Below, piece by piece: positions 1 through 12,924 of a stretch of 64,000 bases of DNA. Every line of letters starts with the position of its first letter. Position 1 is the first letter of the stretch. Source of the DNA: Isoetes taiwanensis (lineage: Eukaryota; Streptophyta; Lycopodiopsida; Isoetales; Isoetaceae); assembly GCA_021234155.1 (NCBI GenBank), contig JAJEKV010000145.1, positions 64,001-128,000 of the forward strand. Reading direction: 5' to 3'. The position numbers and the translations under genes are program-made. Below the pieces are notes generated by a model that ran no database searches, was not told the DNA's origin, and was given only the letters and a program-made list of their open reading frames with translations.

Positions 1-5
1 TTGGA

Positions 6-47
6 GACAATTTGGCAAAAGCGGGCCAAACTGGCCACCAAATTGTC
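6..47. repeat. Perfect 10-bp inverted repeat with 22-nt loop
   Basis: GACAATTTGG (6-15) is matched by its exact reverse complement CCAAATTGTC (38-47). The loop is GC-rich. It lies in a short open stretch that I could not assign to any family; it may be the edge of a mobile element running out of the window. Confidence 0.5.
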
Positions 48-2850
48 AATGGAGCACCAAAGAAGTGGTGGCACTCCAATGGTACTTGTACATGCATATA
101 GGGAATTGTTTGGCCACGATGGCTTTCTATGGGCTCGCGAAGGCGAAAGAGGCGAGAAGCCTTTGGCCAGGGTGCATGCACAATGCCAGACCTCGGCTGC
201 GTAGAAGGAGATATGGCACGTGCGGGGTAAGATGTCACACTGGTGAACAAGATCCGTGCGTGTGGCAAAGGGGGGTCCATGAACGTGCGGAAGTGAGTTT
301 GTGATGATGTAGTAGATGGCTATCCTACTAAGCGGGGGCGGCTGGGGTGCCCGCAACTAGGCCTTGCACCAAGCGTTCTTTTCTTTTCTTTTCTCTCTTT
401 TTTTTTTTTTTTTTGGGTGGGGTGATGCCCGACGATAGGGGCGCCTTGAACCCTCTAAGTTTAAACCTCCTATATTTTCCTAACCATGGACATTTTTAAG
501 GGCAATTTTGTTTTTATACTATAGAATATCTGATTTGGTGTCATGGGCATACCTTGATTGTAGAATTAAGGAGTGTGTTGACAATTTGCCTACACTTCTT
601 ATGTGCGCGAAACATGGCAATCCCTTCCTATCCTCACATGGCTTGGAGAGAGGCAGACAAAAGCAAAACTCTGGCCTTATTGCATCTAACTGGCCAATCA
701 GTCAATAAGCACTCTCGTCTTAGGAAACTTCGAGACTCAGCATCCATAGGTAGTATCTAACTATAAGCTAGGGCATACATTGGCGTACTCTGGAGGTATG
801 ACGCTCTAACCCTCTTTCTCTCTCTCTATATATATATATTACTCTGGCTTACGTGTACTTTTTGGATATTGCAGAGCTCGGAACATCTTTCTCATCCACG
901 TGTATAGGCTTGGGTATGTTTCACCACCAGAAAGTGGATGCAGTAGAAATGTAATACATACATCGTGCACAGTTGTCTGTGACATGGCATAGGTCAGCCT
1001 CACTCTTGGTGTGTGTAAGATTTTGGATCGATGACAACATGCATATTGAAAGTAGTTTGTACTCAAAGCTATGTGTACATTTACCCTAATGGATGAACAT
1101 TGTCTGGTCCATCCCTTTAGGCAAACTCATGACAGTCATGACAAAGGACTAATATTGCAATATATGATGAATTTGATTTACTCAACACATTTCCACATGG
1201 TCTCAAGTTTGAGTATGCTTCACGACATTCAATGTAAGGTGAATAGGGCCAAGACTCATATAGCAATGTTGGTCTAGTCTGTGTGTCTTCAAAGGGCATT
1301 AACAATCCTCTTGTCCTCCTCCTCCTCCTTTACCATACTTTTTACTTGTTGATTGAAGTTTCATATTAGGATGGCTACATTCACTTAGCTTTCTAGACAT
1401 TAACTCTTGGGTTTGGACATTTTATACATGCATGGGCTAGAAATAAGTGAGGTCAAAACTAGAAATCGTTAACGAATCAGCTATAAATTTAGGGATTGAA
1501 AGATTGTTTGTGTTTTAGTGAACCTTCAAGTATAAATATGGTAATAGCCATGGAAAAGAATTTTGAAGCATGATGGCTAAAGAGTTCCCATAGATGTAGA
1601 AAAACAAATGGAATCGGAGACTGGTAACCATTGATAGATAGATAGATAGATAGATAACATCCATGGAGACCAGATTGGCCATGGGACCTAACCAAGAAGA
1701 GTCGACTACGAAGATCATTAGAGATTTTAAAATCAAACCCCATCCTCCGTGAACAAATATGTTGCTGGATAGCACGTCTCACTTTAAATATTATTTCACT
1801 TGGTAGGGTAAATACTTACAAGTTCCAATGTTCTCGAGACACTCTAATCTTTTCAAAAGACATGATCAAATGTCAAGAATCTTCGAAGAAGGCCGATACA
1901 AACCATTTTCAACCACCTATAACCACACCAATGAAGCAACGTGCAAAGCATGGAGAATCTTGAAAACCATCTATTCATTTTGGATGCCTTTATTTCTTTG
2001 GTCAAAAAACTTTGTTCGTGTTCTCGATAAATGATAAATGGTAACACAATGTTTTAACAGGTCCTTTTTTATATATACTGGCACACCCATATAGGATCTG
2101 GGACCCAGGAATATAACAAAGTAGTACCCGATATCTCGTCATGTTATGTTACGAATGTTGAAAAGGCAGCAAGGCTTTAATACCTGATATTTTCTTGTTC
2201 CTGCACTCAAAAGAATTAATGTTGCAAATGCTACATTAGTACCTAAGTTTTAGAGAACTTATGGAAGCACAATATCGTACATGTACTCAAATGTATGTTT
2301 AATTAAAACCTCCTTTTTTTTCTCTTTTTTGGCATCCATGCTACAATGGTTCAAATTAAAGAGCACAAGAGCATGGTAAAGTCTCTTTAACCATTTTCAT
2401 GCCTTCAAGACAAGGCAAGCAACCGCTACACATGCTTGGACTTATGAAGCTTCAAGGATGCATCAAAAAGATGACTTCAGTACGCATCTGAGCTTAAAAT
2501 GCCTGTCCTTTCACTTTGAAGGCTCTTCAATGGAGTGTAAATGAGAGCACCCATCTCTGAAAATGGTCTTCAACAGGAACAAAAACTGTCCACCAGAAAA
2601 ACTGTAACAGAACGCTCCATTGAATGCCATAAAAAAACTAGAAAGTTTCGAACTGATGATTTGAAGCTTAACCAGAACCAAAAAAGAAAGCTGTCATGTT
2701 CAGAAACTCCATAGTAGTAGAAATGCTCAAAAACTACAAAACCCCTCTTCTCAATTGCATATTCCTGCAATTTTTGTCGCTAAATCTCTCCGCGTTCTCC
2801 TGGCATTGACTATGGACATGTATAAACAATGTGTGATCCTTCTTTATAGA
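48..2850. other. Intergenic, no recognisable gene
   Basis: All open stretches here are short and resemble no protein I know. The region holds a pyrimidine-rich stretch ending in a 17-T run (398-414), followed by a GC-rich piece resembling the 3' junction of a poly-A retroelement on the minus strand, though I could not name the family. There are also short TC/TA runs near 820-838, a CCT run near 1,310-1,330 and a GATA microsatellite. From 2,030 to 2,850 it is probably the 3' flank and 3' UTR of the DUF506 gene. Confidence 0.5.
1633..1656. repeat. (GATA)6 microsatellite
   Basis: Six uninterrupted GATA units read directly from the sequence. Confidence 0.95.
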
Positions 2851-2914
2851 CAAGTATTATGTATATATTACACAGTAAAGCCTCCACAGCCAATGTGAAC
2901 TACCAGCAAGGCCC

Positions 2915-4859
2915 TCATGCCACAGCAGGGGCATCAAATGCCAATGAAACAGCCAAGGCAGAAACCTTTTTGGGTCTTCCTCCAAAACGAAAAGGAGAAA
3001 ATTGTACCTTGTCATCTGAGACAACCTTGTGTTGTTTAGCCAAGGTAGACAAGCCAGCTTCAATCAAGACTGCTGCAAGGCCCTGCACTTTAGCACTCCT
3101 GGATCTATTCTTTGGCTCTACTTGAGGAGGTTCCCAGTCTGTGGTAAGTGCAGTTATTTTATCACGCCCTGTTCTCATTCTACCCACCAGCCGTGGGGCG
3201 GGTGCAACTAGATGGTTATTATTATCTTGATCCAATTGGTACAAGCAATTCTCAATCCCTTGAGGATGATCCTTTGATGCAGCAATCCGAGCTTCTGATT
3301 GCATATATTGCAATTCCAGTTCATTTGTGAACCTTGGGTCCAATCCAGGACCACGCATTGCAGGTTGAACAAGCTCTGCCTCTTTGTGGGGATGTGCTGC
3401 ATCATTTGTGGTCCTCTTGTAAGGGGCAAACCACTTGGCCCTCATATATTCTGGCTTTCTCCATGGTGGCAGATGCATGCCCCTTTCCTTTAAGGATCTT
3501 CTGACAGCATCAGACATCACATTCACAATCTGCTGCAACCGATCTTCTTTGCCTACAAAAATTTGGGGCACTTCTTGTAAAATGGCAGCATACTGATCTG
3601 ATCTGTAGGTCGGGCAACTTCAAACTGGCCTCGAAAATCTACATCCACAATCAGGCGATTTGCATTGCCATCAGTGACATCAAGCAGGATGTCCATGTAT
3701 TCATAATCCCCTGCATATTCATAGCTTTGATCAATCTAAGATGTTCACCATCAGAGAATACAAATCAAAAGGCAAAAGATTTAAACAGCTTAAACTGCAT
3801 GTCAACAAGCCCAAAAGAAAATGCCTGTACTTCAACGGAATAGAACCTATGAAAGATAAGTTTATAACACTAAAACGAAACCCTGATTGCTCAAAAAGCA
3901 AAGTAACCCAAAGAAACTTCAGGCCAAAGGATGAGAAACATCGACACTTTCCAATTAGATGACCTACGCTAGATTAGAGATGCATGCTAACTGCAAAACA
4001 AAATTGCGAAGCACAGCAGAAACTAACCTCCAGGAAGGCCTCCGGCATGATCCCATCTTGACTTGCATATGGCGGCATTATAACCCAAACCTCGAAGATG
4101 CTTCAATGTGGCTCTTTTCAAGCATCCACTTGTGCAGTCGGCACCGGCATTCTTGCAAACCTGATCGGCTCGAGTATTCACAAAATTGAACATATTCACA
4201 ACATCTGCCAGAACACGCCTCTCCGCATCATCGTCACAAGCTGCAAAGCCCTACATAACCACCATCATACATTATAACCAGATCATCCGCATTTTCTCTA
4301 AACAGAGCTTTACTAAATCAGATCGTCCCCATTATGCCTTCTACAAAAAGTTCTAAATCCATACCTGCAAAATCTCCAAAAGCTCGCCCCCAAGGCTGCT
4401 GCAATGATCCTCTGTTTCCATGTCGCCAAAGCTTGACTTGGAAGACGTATCTCGCTTTCTAGGAACAGATATGGATTTGCTAACTTCGGCATCATCTTCC
4501 ATGAAATCATTCACCATTGCCGCTAATGAGCTTGGCTCATGTTCGCTTCCGCTGCTAAAATAATGGTTCCTTTCTGCTTTCGTCTCGTCTCTAAGCAGCC
4601 GTGCTTTCAGTATTTCTAAGAACCTCGGATCCTTTCCGTCTTCGGCATTCATGCCATGCCCAGAAGGTTGGATTTGAGCCGGATATCGGAGTGGCGGATT
4701 CGCAAATGCCCTACCGGCTGCCCTTGTTTGCATAAGTGGAAGAATCGGATTTGCTTCTTCCCGAACTCGATCAAATTTGGACATGGTTATGCCCTTTGCA
4801 TCCCCTGCTCTGTTTCCTCTGCCGGATGAAATGGCTTGATATGCTAAAAGCCCTGGCAT
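2915..4859 (-). CDS. DUF506 family (PDDEXK-like nuclease fold) protein, frame broken in last exon
   Basis: Plant-specific DUF506 protein of unknown molecular role; the family is related in fold to PD-(D/E)XK nucleases and was annotated as such by others. Exons: 4,859-4,365, 4,250-4,028 and 3,710-2,915, all with GT-AG borders and phases 0 and 1. Exon 1 has the acidic LAAMVNDFMEDD box. Exon 2 has the CDDDAERRVLADV block, a cysteine pair region and the CKSRWD box. Exon 3 carries YEYMDILLDV, IVDVDFRGQFEVARPT, then PQIFVGKEDRLQQIV and PPWRKPEYMRAKW, the order typical of the family. The start is the first ATG of the open frame. Between VARPTDQ and the VPQIF block the 5-mer ATCAG (minus strand) is present twice (3,596-3,605 on plus). 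This shifts the frame; without the second copy the coding length is a multiple of three (~502 residues). Splice sites and all motifs are otherwise intact, so this is a recent lesion or an assembly error. Family call is secure; functionality is not. Confidence 0.85.
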
Positions 4860-5786
4860 GATTCAGCTGTTGAAAAAATAAGATATACGAGAAATTTGGG
4901 CAAAAGAACTAATATTATTGAAGAAAGAATCAAAATCCTTGATGATCAAGCAAAAATATGAAGATCAAGTAGTCTATGCAAGCCGCATTCAAGCAGATAA
5001 GAAAGGAATATCCAGATTAGAAGAAGGGGGCACGAAACAGAGAGGTATCAATATGATTTGATAGCCGTAACCAGGAATTTGAAGCATCTAGAAGCAGGGC
5101 AAATCCAAATTTGCTTTGAAGAATTCTTTTGAAACGGCAAGGCAAAGCCCTAGATCATCTGCACAGAAGCAAGAAAAGCTAAAGCATGTCCAGGAAGCCG
5201 GATCAAAATTTCCTACAAAGAGGTCTGGCTAGAGGAAAGATCCATCGGCCGGATGAATGCCGAGAATGGGCTTTGATTGGTACTTTTGATCCAAGGAAAA
5301 AACCGGGGATCATTAACCAATTCAGAACGTTGAACCTGAAGAATGAAGGCAAGCAGATCAAATCTGCGATAAGGCTCGATCATGCCCAAAGCGTTCCTAT
5401 TTCTACAGATTGATCGCCTCTTTGCCAAGGAAGCTTCAAGCAAATTCTCACACAAAAAGACTCTAAAATACTGGGGTGTGAAGCACATCTATACAATACG
5501 GCAGGACTACACATACGAATACGTACGGAAGGAGGTATAAACGGAAAATAGGGATAAAATGGAGGAGAGTTTCCTATTTGGTTTCTTTATTACGTGGCGA
5601 ATATGCGTTTTGGATTCCAAGAATAATATTCCCAGATGAAGACACGTTAAGATAACGTTATTATCATGCCATGTCAGCAGCATGAAACTTAACTCTACTA
5701 GCGTGGATTTGAATATGACAAAATATACAGGAATATACTTGCGCATATACGGCCAAGTCAGCCTTATCCGATCTAAGTGGCGGCAG
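4860..5786 (-). other. Probable 5' leader and proximal promoter of the DUF506 gene
   Basis: Directly upstream of the DUF506 start codon on the minus strand. It is richer in GC than the distal flank up to about 5,450 and carries no gene I recognise on either strand. The transcription start cannot be placed from sequence alone; a TA-rich stretch around 5,715-5,755 is one possible core promoter. Confidence 0.4.
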
Positions 5787-6187
5787 CACGTGCGACAAAA
5801 ACGCGGCGAGGCGACATTGTAATGAGTATTCTCGTGGCACCAAATCGGCGGCTGGGATAAGTCTATTTTCTAATTTTCCGGCAGCCGGCCGGCAAGATTT
5901 TTTCTGTTTATGTCGATATAGTATCGACATACTGTTTCTTGCATGTCGGCATCCCTGACATGATGACGTGTACAAGAGATCGAGTTATTTGGAGTTGGAC
6001 CGACTTTTTAGAGGCCGTTACACCTAACAGCCAATTTAAGTTGTAACTACCCTCTAATCCCTCTTGCTAATTTATTTTCCCCGGTCTTCTTGGCTAAATA
6101 TAGCAACGTTTACCGCATTTGGACTTCACGTGATTTCCCTCAAAGCCCTAAAAAGGAAATAAAAGCGTCACGTGATGTGCGCACGTG
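5787..6187. promoter_or_regulatory. Cluster of four G-box (CACGTG) palindromes
   Basis: CACGTG occurs at 5,787-5,792, 6,127-6,132, 6,169-6,174 and 6,182-6,187; the last two lie 13 bp apart. A TGACGTGT element sits near 5,964. G-boxes bind bHLH (PIF type) and bZIP (ABF/HY5 type) factors in plants. The cluster lies about 1 kb upstream of the DUF506 start codon, with no plus-strand gene visible nearby, so it most likely belongs to that gene. Presence is direct; function is inferred. Confidence 0.5.
5909..5931. repeat. Perfect 10-bp inverted repeat with 3-nt spacer
   Basis: TATGTCGATA, spacer TAG, then TATCGACATA. It lies between G-boxes and could be a dimer binding site or a cruciform-prone sequence. 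No known plant element of this exact form comes to mind. Confidence 0.6.
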
Positions 6188-9100
6188 TGGCCACGGTGTA
6201 TTTTATCTCGTTGTATCAACCTCGTATCATATCAATCTATTCTTGAGATAAACAAAACCAATGTTCTTGAGAGGGTCTAGTGCTAATTTCTACTCCTAAT
6301 GGTGATGTTTCTTCTATGAATATTTATATAGTGCTCCTTTGCTCTTTCTTCTGTGGATATATATACTGCCTCGATCTTGATCTGCCCTCACTCTCGCTAC
6401 ATGGGACTCACCCCTCAATGCTTGTCATTGTCCCCTCGGTCCGGCTTAACCCTAGTAATACCTCTCTCCATTCTTATTGCGAATATATGAGACCAGGAAT
6501 ATTTCGTAACTGGCCATGTAGTCGCAAATCCCAACTACTTTTGATCATGGGTTTGCCTGTTTCAATGCTATGAGCTCACTGAAAAGTCTAATGTCGCCAT
6601 TTCTGATAACACCTCGGACAATTACGTATGCCCATTATGTACTAGTTTTTGTTAAAATATCTCTAGTTCTTTGGTGGGTCTCATATTCTATTCACTCCAA
6701 ATATATGTTAATCATCTCTTCACCCTCCCAATATGACAAACAACTAATGGGTAGGTAGTTTGCTTCTTTTCAGAAGACAAGTTAGAGGCCTCATATGAGC
6801 TCACGGTGTATATTTGAAACTCTTTGTGAATCCACATACATGTTCAGTGTATTGGGAGACTAATTCTAAGGATCAATTTGCTTTAACATTGAAACTTGAA
6901 CTGCTACACATTGATTTGCTACACGAAGAGAGGTAGTAATCATGGCGATTTAAGCATCTCCATGATCTTCTACTTTTGGAAATTGATCAATTTGCTTTAT
7001 TGTTGAAACTTGAACTGCTATACATTGATTAGCTACATGAAGAGGCATAGTAATCATGGAGATTTTTAAGCACCTTGATGATCTTCTACTTTTGGAAATT
7101 GATCAACGTTAGTCAACATGTGCATTACTATTGCAAATGACGCCAGGATTGTAACGTGTGCCTAATTAAGGTCCCAGAGCACGCTTATTCTTTGATCGAT
7201 GTTGGGGGGAGCTCTTTGGGATGACTTCTAACATCAAAATATTAATCTATTGCTTATGAAAACATGGAATTCAACTTTTAAGAGCTAACAAGGGGATGGA
7301 CTTTTTTGTAACTCGTGCAACGATGATGAACTATGTATGAAGGAAATACTAAAATATGTTAGGATATGATTTCCTAAGGACATTGTGATCGTACACTATT
7401 CTTTGACTACAACTTCTCAATATTCTATTCCTCAATTGGGTATGGCTATACGCAACCCTTTATATATTATTTTTTCATGAAAATAATCTTTTGACACAAA
7501 CCCCACAATGGGTTTCATGATTTCAAAGAATAGAAAGAAGATGCCCTTATATCTTGTATCTGATAAAGAAGAAACTAAAAATCTCAAGGATTGAGGACGT
7601 TGTACGCTGATACTTACTGCATCGTGATTAGAGTTCTACCCTTATGGTAATTGGATTAGCAAACATCAATTGTTAGAATTTAGGCAACATAAGCTTCTCA
7701 AGGTTTGCGTATTTGCACGTGTCTTAGCACGGAGTGGAGCTTATCCCTAAGCATAGAATATTACTATTAAATAAGTTTTTTGTGTTCCCCAGATGGCTCT
7801 TCTCAAGGAATTTGAAAGCAAGAGATTAGTCATGTGTCAATGCATAAAAAAATTGTGTTTCTTTTAAAGAAACATATGACTTCTGATCTCTTAACTCGAA
7901 GATTCATATAGAGGTAGCTAAGAGATAAATAATTAATCTAAAAGAACCATATGCCTCAAATAATAATCCAAAAGAAGCATAGGTGAAAATGTATGCACAT
8001 GGACAAAATTCAAGATTCACATAGTTTAGATATTGGAGTAGTTAAAACTTAACGAAAACATCAAGGGGATAAACATTTGATATACATCCAGCACATGTGT
8101 ACATGGGTTGGCCGACGAAGTGTTACATACTACAGTACCTCATCATGTGCAATACATTTATTTGAAGTGCAACTTGATGTTTTTATAGCCACTTGTCGCC
8201 TGCCTTCATAGATGTGGTGTGAACAGTTGTATGGTTGAAAGGAGTAAAGCATACGTTTGGAATGAAGAAGCTTGTTTGGTAAAACAAAGAAAAAAAGGGA
8301 AAAAAAAAATTTATTCTTATTCAATCTTATTTCCTTTTCCAGAATGTAAGGGATGTAGCAAGGATGCATATTTAACGTGTTTTACTTGAGGTGTAGTGAA
8401 AGAAATGTTATCTTAACACAGAATCAATGGATAAGAGCATTTCACATGTAAAGCAAGAGCTGGCAAATTCATTGAGCAAGCAAGGATTATAAATGCCAAA
8501 GACTTAATTTGTGTAGACAGCACAAACAATGTAGTGTTGCAATTCTAGTGGCCATGCAAGGTATGATAGTTTAAGTGAAGAGTGGAGATCCAAGGTGCAC
8601 GAGCTTGGGAATAAAAGGATAAGATAATACTACATTGGAGAAGGTGATTTCAGGAGAAATCAACATCCAATGAAATCAACAAATATGCTCTTGCCACGAC
8701 CTTTCCAGGAACATAGGAAGTAATCTCGACCATAGAGCATGAATCACAAACCCATCTCGAGGGTAATATTATCTAAGAAGGAGGTGGTGTGGATTATAGT
8801 CTCAAACAAGATAAATGATGAAATTTACGTATAAAATGGATGAGGAAATGTCTAGAAATATGCAGAAATGTCTAGAAATATGAGGAGAAAATATTAAAAA
8901 AAGAAAGAGGGAATGAGGAAGGTGTGGGCAATGACACATTCCAACAAAGGGGCAGAGAGATATGCTTAAAAGGATATCGAAAAACAGAGGAAATCTCACA
9001 CAAAACTCAAGTACACTAGGGGGCAGGCCTAGTGGGCCCCCAAGGAAAGCATTATAATTCATACCAACCTCAAAGGAAGACGTCAGCCCTGCAGAATACC

Positions 9101-10990
9101 TGTAGTCCATGGATTTTAAACAATGTCATTTTAAAGGCTATTCAAATATGTCACTTTGAAAGGACTAGTTCTGAATCTGCACCCCCTATCTGCCCACAAT
9201 CATTCACCCTCTGAAACCATGCCAGTCCTCCCTTTTTCAAACCCTTAACACTAAACGATTTATACGGTCCCATACACCGTATAATCCATTGCCATAAATA
9301 AACCACGCCCTTTCTTTTTCCTCCCGCCGGATAACTAAACCAGTTCGCCGGGAACTTAACGAGCTCCATACTTAGTTTGTCATTATACACTATCGGATTC
9401 TTCCCGGTTTATTAATCGGCAGCCAAACATAAGGTACACTGTACCTGGTCATTTGTTTAGTTTTCTGGTCATATTCAATGTACCATATCTTCGTCATATC
9501 CACTCATCCTTTTATATGTTGGTTGGTCCAGTCAGCACTTTGCTGCCAATTTGGATCAATTATTAATATATTCCACGTGCTCTATTATGACTGGATTACT
9601 TAAGTTGCTTGTGTAAGGTTTTTGTTTTTTCTCATGTCTCACCTTGTTATTCTTTTATGCTTCAACCATCAGCAATATGCTTCCTTCCTTGCCCCTTTCC
9701 TACACTCAATGTTCTTTGTAAGTTGCTATGGTATATTATCCTAATCCTCATGTTATTTGTATTTTTGTTCCATAGACGACGACAACTTCTGATCCCCTTG
9801 TTTTGTAGCATCACATGATAACCCTTTTTGCGCGTAATGTCCACACTGAAAGGGATGTCCAGTGCAGATGTGGACAATCTTCTTTAAACAATTGATCAAA
9901 ATTTTACGGCTCTAAGAACAAAACAAACTAAAGATCCACTTGCTCAACTTGGATTTCTTTATTTGCATTAAAGCAAGGTCCCCCATTTTTTTAATCAAAA
10001 TAGGTACAGGTGAGCAACAAAAGTGACTGAAGACTAACCTACTAACATAAGATATCCCCATTTTTCACCAACTCATTATGTAGTCCAAATCGAGCACATC
10101 GAATTTAGTTTTGTTATTTTTTTATTTATCTTTTTCTTTCTTTGCTTTTTTTTCCCCCTTTAAAGTAATGATTGAAAAAGTTTTTGATATTATAAGATGA
10201 GTGCCAAATTCAACAACTTATTTTGTCAAAATAGACATCTTAGAATTTTATGCACTCTTATTATACTGCATTGAAATAATTCATTTATGTTGTTCTCTTT
10301 TTCTCGTACTTATTATGTCCTTTATGATGCATGGTTATTATGACATGAAGTTAGTAAGACTAAGAATGTTGACATTACAAACAAAAAAGGTACATAACAA
10401 GGATTGTGCCTGAGTTTTAAGTCATTAAACTCCATTAGAATGGGACAAAGTTGTAGTTATGGTATATTTTCAGGCACAAAAAGGCAAATCATGCATATGT
10501 TCTTGAATGCCATTAGCTAGACAGGAAGTGAATGTGATAAAAGTAAAAGGGCCCATGTTTCTGTTCTAACGATGTATAGAATTGTTAATGCAGCCATGGT
10601 TAACATTCATGGTTAAAAATGCATATCCTCAATGTCAACACATGAACAATGCCATAAACTTCTCCAACACATCTTAAGAAATATGCATGATAGACTACGT
10701 TAGTTCACGTGCTAACAATTTCTCTGATCACCACACTATAGAAAAGGTGCATATCTCCTATCGGATCATCCAAACCGCATAGACCTTTATAATATCCGTT
10801 GTTCTATACTCTCTACTAGTCAAAATGGAACATAGATGGACTTATTGGTCTCTAGTGGTCATAAAATGCTCTTCCTCTTACTATATAGGAAGCATTCTTC
10901 CTAATCCTATAATTTACTTTAAGCCTAGACCTATGCCAAACCTTAAGCTACTAGCTACTAACTACATTATCATGCATACAAATAACTATG
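6188..10990. other. Long AT-rich intergenic region without recognisable genes
   Basis: No open frame above about 100 codons and no family resemblance on either strand. It holds a tandem duplication at 6,871-7,100, a doubled 20-nt motif at about 8,844-8,883 (GAAATGTCTAGAAATATG twice) and poly-A/T runs. A GC-richer patch with CCGCCGG-like words at 9,160-9,420 looks promoter-like, but no gene follows it. Confidence 0.5.
6871..7100. repeat. Tandem duplication, ~115-bp unit, two copies
   Basis: Units start with GATCAATTTGCTTTA at 6,871 and 6,985 and a third start (GATCAACGTT) breaks off at 7,101. The two units differ by scattered substitutions. Confidence 0.8.
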
Positions 10991-11019
10991 CTAATATATA
11001 AGCAAGCAAAGTAGTAGGG

Positions 11020-12130
11020 TTGAGAAGTTGAGAGATATAGAGTTACGTGAATGATAGGATCAATTGGATGGGGATATGATTCTTTAAGCTGCATTTGCGT
11101 ATAGAGGAACAATTGTTCTAGAATGCCGTATTAATTCATTATCTTTGTGTCAAGTTTGGCCTTTCTACCAAAGGTTGTCTTGGAGGTGTTTATGCACTCT
11201 AATAAACTAGGTTTCTATCCATCTAACTATGTAAGACAATACTAGCTTAGAAGTTGAGAGATATAGAGTTACACGAACGATATTGGTGTGTTTGATTAAT
11301 CAGATGGGGATATGATTCTTTAAGTTGCATTTGATTAATCAGGTGGGGATATGATTCTTTAAGCTGCATTTGCATTAAGAAGAACAATCATTGTTCTAGA
11401 ATGCCATATTAATTCATTATCTTTGTGTCAAGTAGTTTGGTCTTTCTATTGAAGGTTGACTTGGAGGTATTTATGCACTCTAAATTCGTGCATGTTGTGC
11501 TGAGTTGGTCAGGCTTGGCCACTCACTACATGTGATATTGAGCAGGACTTCAGTCCAGATGCTAGGATCATACCTGCAGGACGTCATGGATGTGTGTGCT
11601 CAGCTTTGTCCTCGGACACTAGCCTGCCTTTTATATATTGCATCATATGTGTATATTTGTACAGTTTGACAGCATCCTTAATTGCTGCCACTATTTTTCC
11701 CTCGAAAAAAACTTCGGGGCGAGCGTTTTTTAACCTGGGCAATAATAAGTCTGTTGCACTCCTTTATTTGGTCCCATAGGACGATTGTTTCCATCCATCT
11801 AACTACATAAGACAATACTAGCTTCTTGACTTTTTGGTCAACTGCTCAAGTTTCCAACCTGCCAGGTGACTTTGGTGTGCTTACCAATGCTAGTTGGTTT
11901 AGTCAATCAACCAAGAATGATGTGCATGCAAACTTGATGTGCTTTCCCTTGATGTGCTTATAGAACCTTATTGATGGTTTATGTAATGCCCCTGTATTAC
12001 TAGACCCCTATATCAACCATTTATGGTGTTATTAGCCCCATTATCACCATTCGATTCTATTCTATTATCATCATTGGTCTGCAATTCATTTTCAGTGGAC
12101 ATATACGCTGTTTGATTTGTTGTACCATTC
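11020..12130. repeat. Segmental duplication, copy 1
   Basis: Direct repeat of 13,680-14,665. It is made of partial units beginning AGAAGTTGAGAGATATAGAG (near 11,025 and 11,250) that run through a GCACTCTAA motif to CCATCCATCTAACTA. After that comes a shared downstream stretch with TTGGTTTAGTCAATCAACC and ATATCAACCATTTATGG. Copy 1 includes an extra unit (11,020-11,245) whose GCACTCTAATAAACTAGG site is unoccupied, and a second unit interrupted by a LINE tail. Confidence 0.8.
11485..11786 (+). mobile_element. 5'-truncated LINE tail (copy T1)
   Basis: About 300 bp matching the segment at 13,979-14,322. It contains CAGCTTTGTCCTCGG, TGTGTATATTTGTACAGTTTG, then TTTTCCCTCGAAA and CTTCGGGGCG. A T-run, AGTCTGTTGCACTCC and GGTCCCATAGG follow. 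The last motif is the 3'-terminal signature of the LINEs at 50.5 and 55.4 kb. It breaks off before the (ATTCT)n tail, so the end is lost. Confidence 0.7.
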
Positions 12131-12395
12131 ATTGCGTTCATGGAGGGATAGAACTACTCAATAGCTAAATCCCTGGCCCAAAGATTAGAAGATGCATTTA
12201 TATAGTCTGAGTCAAGTCCAAGTGTGGTTACCACGACCTCTCTGAAGTATTAGTCACAAGTTGACCATTAGAAGCACGAATTCATTAATTTGAGAAAAAA
12301 ACTGCTAATTTGAGAATTTTAAGCTACCAAGGAAAACAAATATATTCAAGCCGAAAGTTAGCTTGATTCTTTATCCATCATTATCCTTATCCTCA

Positions 12396-12920
12396 TTAGC
12401 AGCCATGTTCTCTTAAGTAGGAGGCCATGTCACTTGGGATCAACATAGTTGAAGGCCTCCCTTCCATGGTCCATGCAAAGTCAACGGTTTTTACTAGTTG
12501 GTATCGAGGCTGATCATTAGGGTTAGGCCTCCACCCCTTCTCCCAACAATTAATGTAGTTAATGGGATAAGATACAACCTTCCTATTGGCAGGCGCCCAC
12601 CAAGAGATATACACCTCTCCATAGTGAGGGTCATTTAGGTCTTGTATAGGGTTTTCTTCATGTTTTAACCATGTTGGATAGCTATCAGCTGGCCTCATGA
12701 GCAAGAACATACCCTTCTTAATATCTTCATATGGATCAAATATCTGAACGAGAATTTTTGGTCTCTGATTAGCTGGACCTACATATGGTGGTGGAAGATT
12801 ACTTTCTTGCTGGAACACTACTTTTGGTTCAGTAAAAGCATCTTGTTGTGTGTGAGGCAAGAAATTACGCATCTTAGATGAACTAGCATCCATCTCTCCA
12901 AGCACAGGTAGTAGACCCAA
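12396..12920 (-). CDS. Uncharacterised open frame, ~170 codons, probably transposon-derived
   Basis: An open frame that I cannot assign to a family. The first ATG in frame (MDASSS) is near 12,893. Upstream the same frame continues with one in-frame stop (MNEIID, stop, WLGLLPVLGEMD), which suggests that a longer coding sequence has decayed. The interior is rich in Trp, Pro and Tyr (VYISWWAPANRKV, YINCWEKGWRPNPNDQPRY), and it ends DMASYLREHGC. There is no membrane segment or signal peptide. It lies between the two copies of the segmental duplication. A domesticated or dying transposon protein is the likeliest reading; no function is claimed. Confidence 0.45.
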   Translation of the reverse strand: MGLLPVLGEMDASSSKMRNFLPHTQQDAFTEPKVVFQQESNLPPPYVGPANQRPKILVQIFDPYEDIKKGMFLLMRPADSYPTWLKHEENPIQDLNDPHYGEVYISWWAPANRKVVSYPINYINCWEKGWRPNPNDQPRYQLVKTVDFAWTMEGRPSTMLIPSDMASYLREHGC

Positions 12921-12924
12921 CCAC

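Noticed and set aside
5186-5413. 75-codon plus-strand frame upstream of DUF506
   Set aside because: No family resemblance; it lies in the presumed leader of the minus-strand gene.
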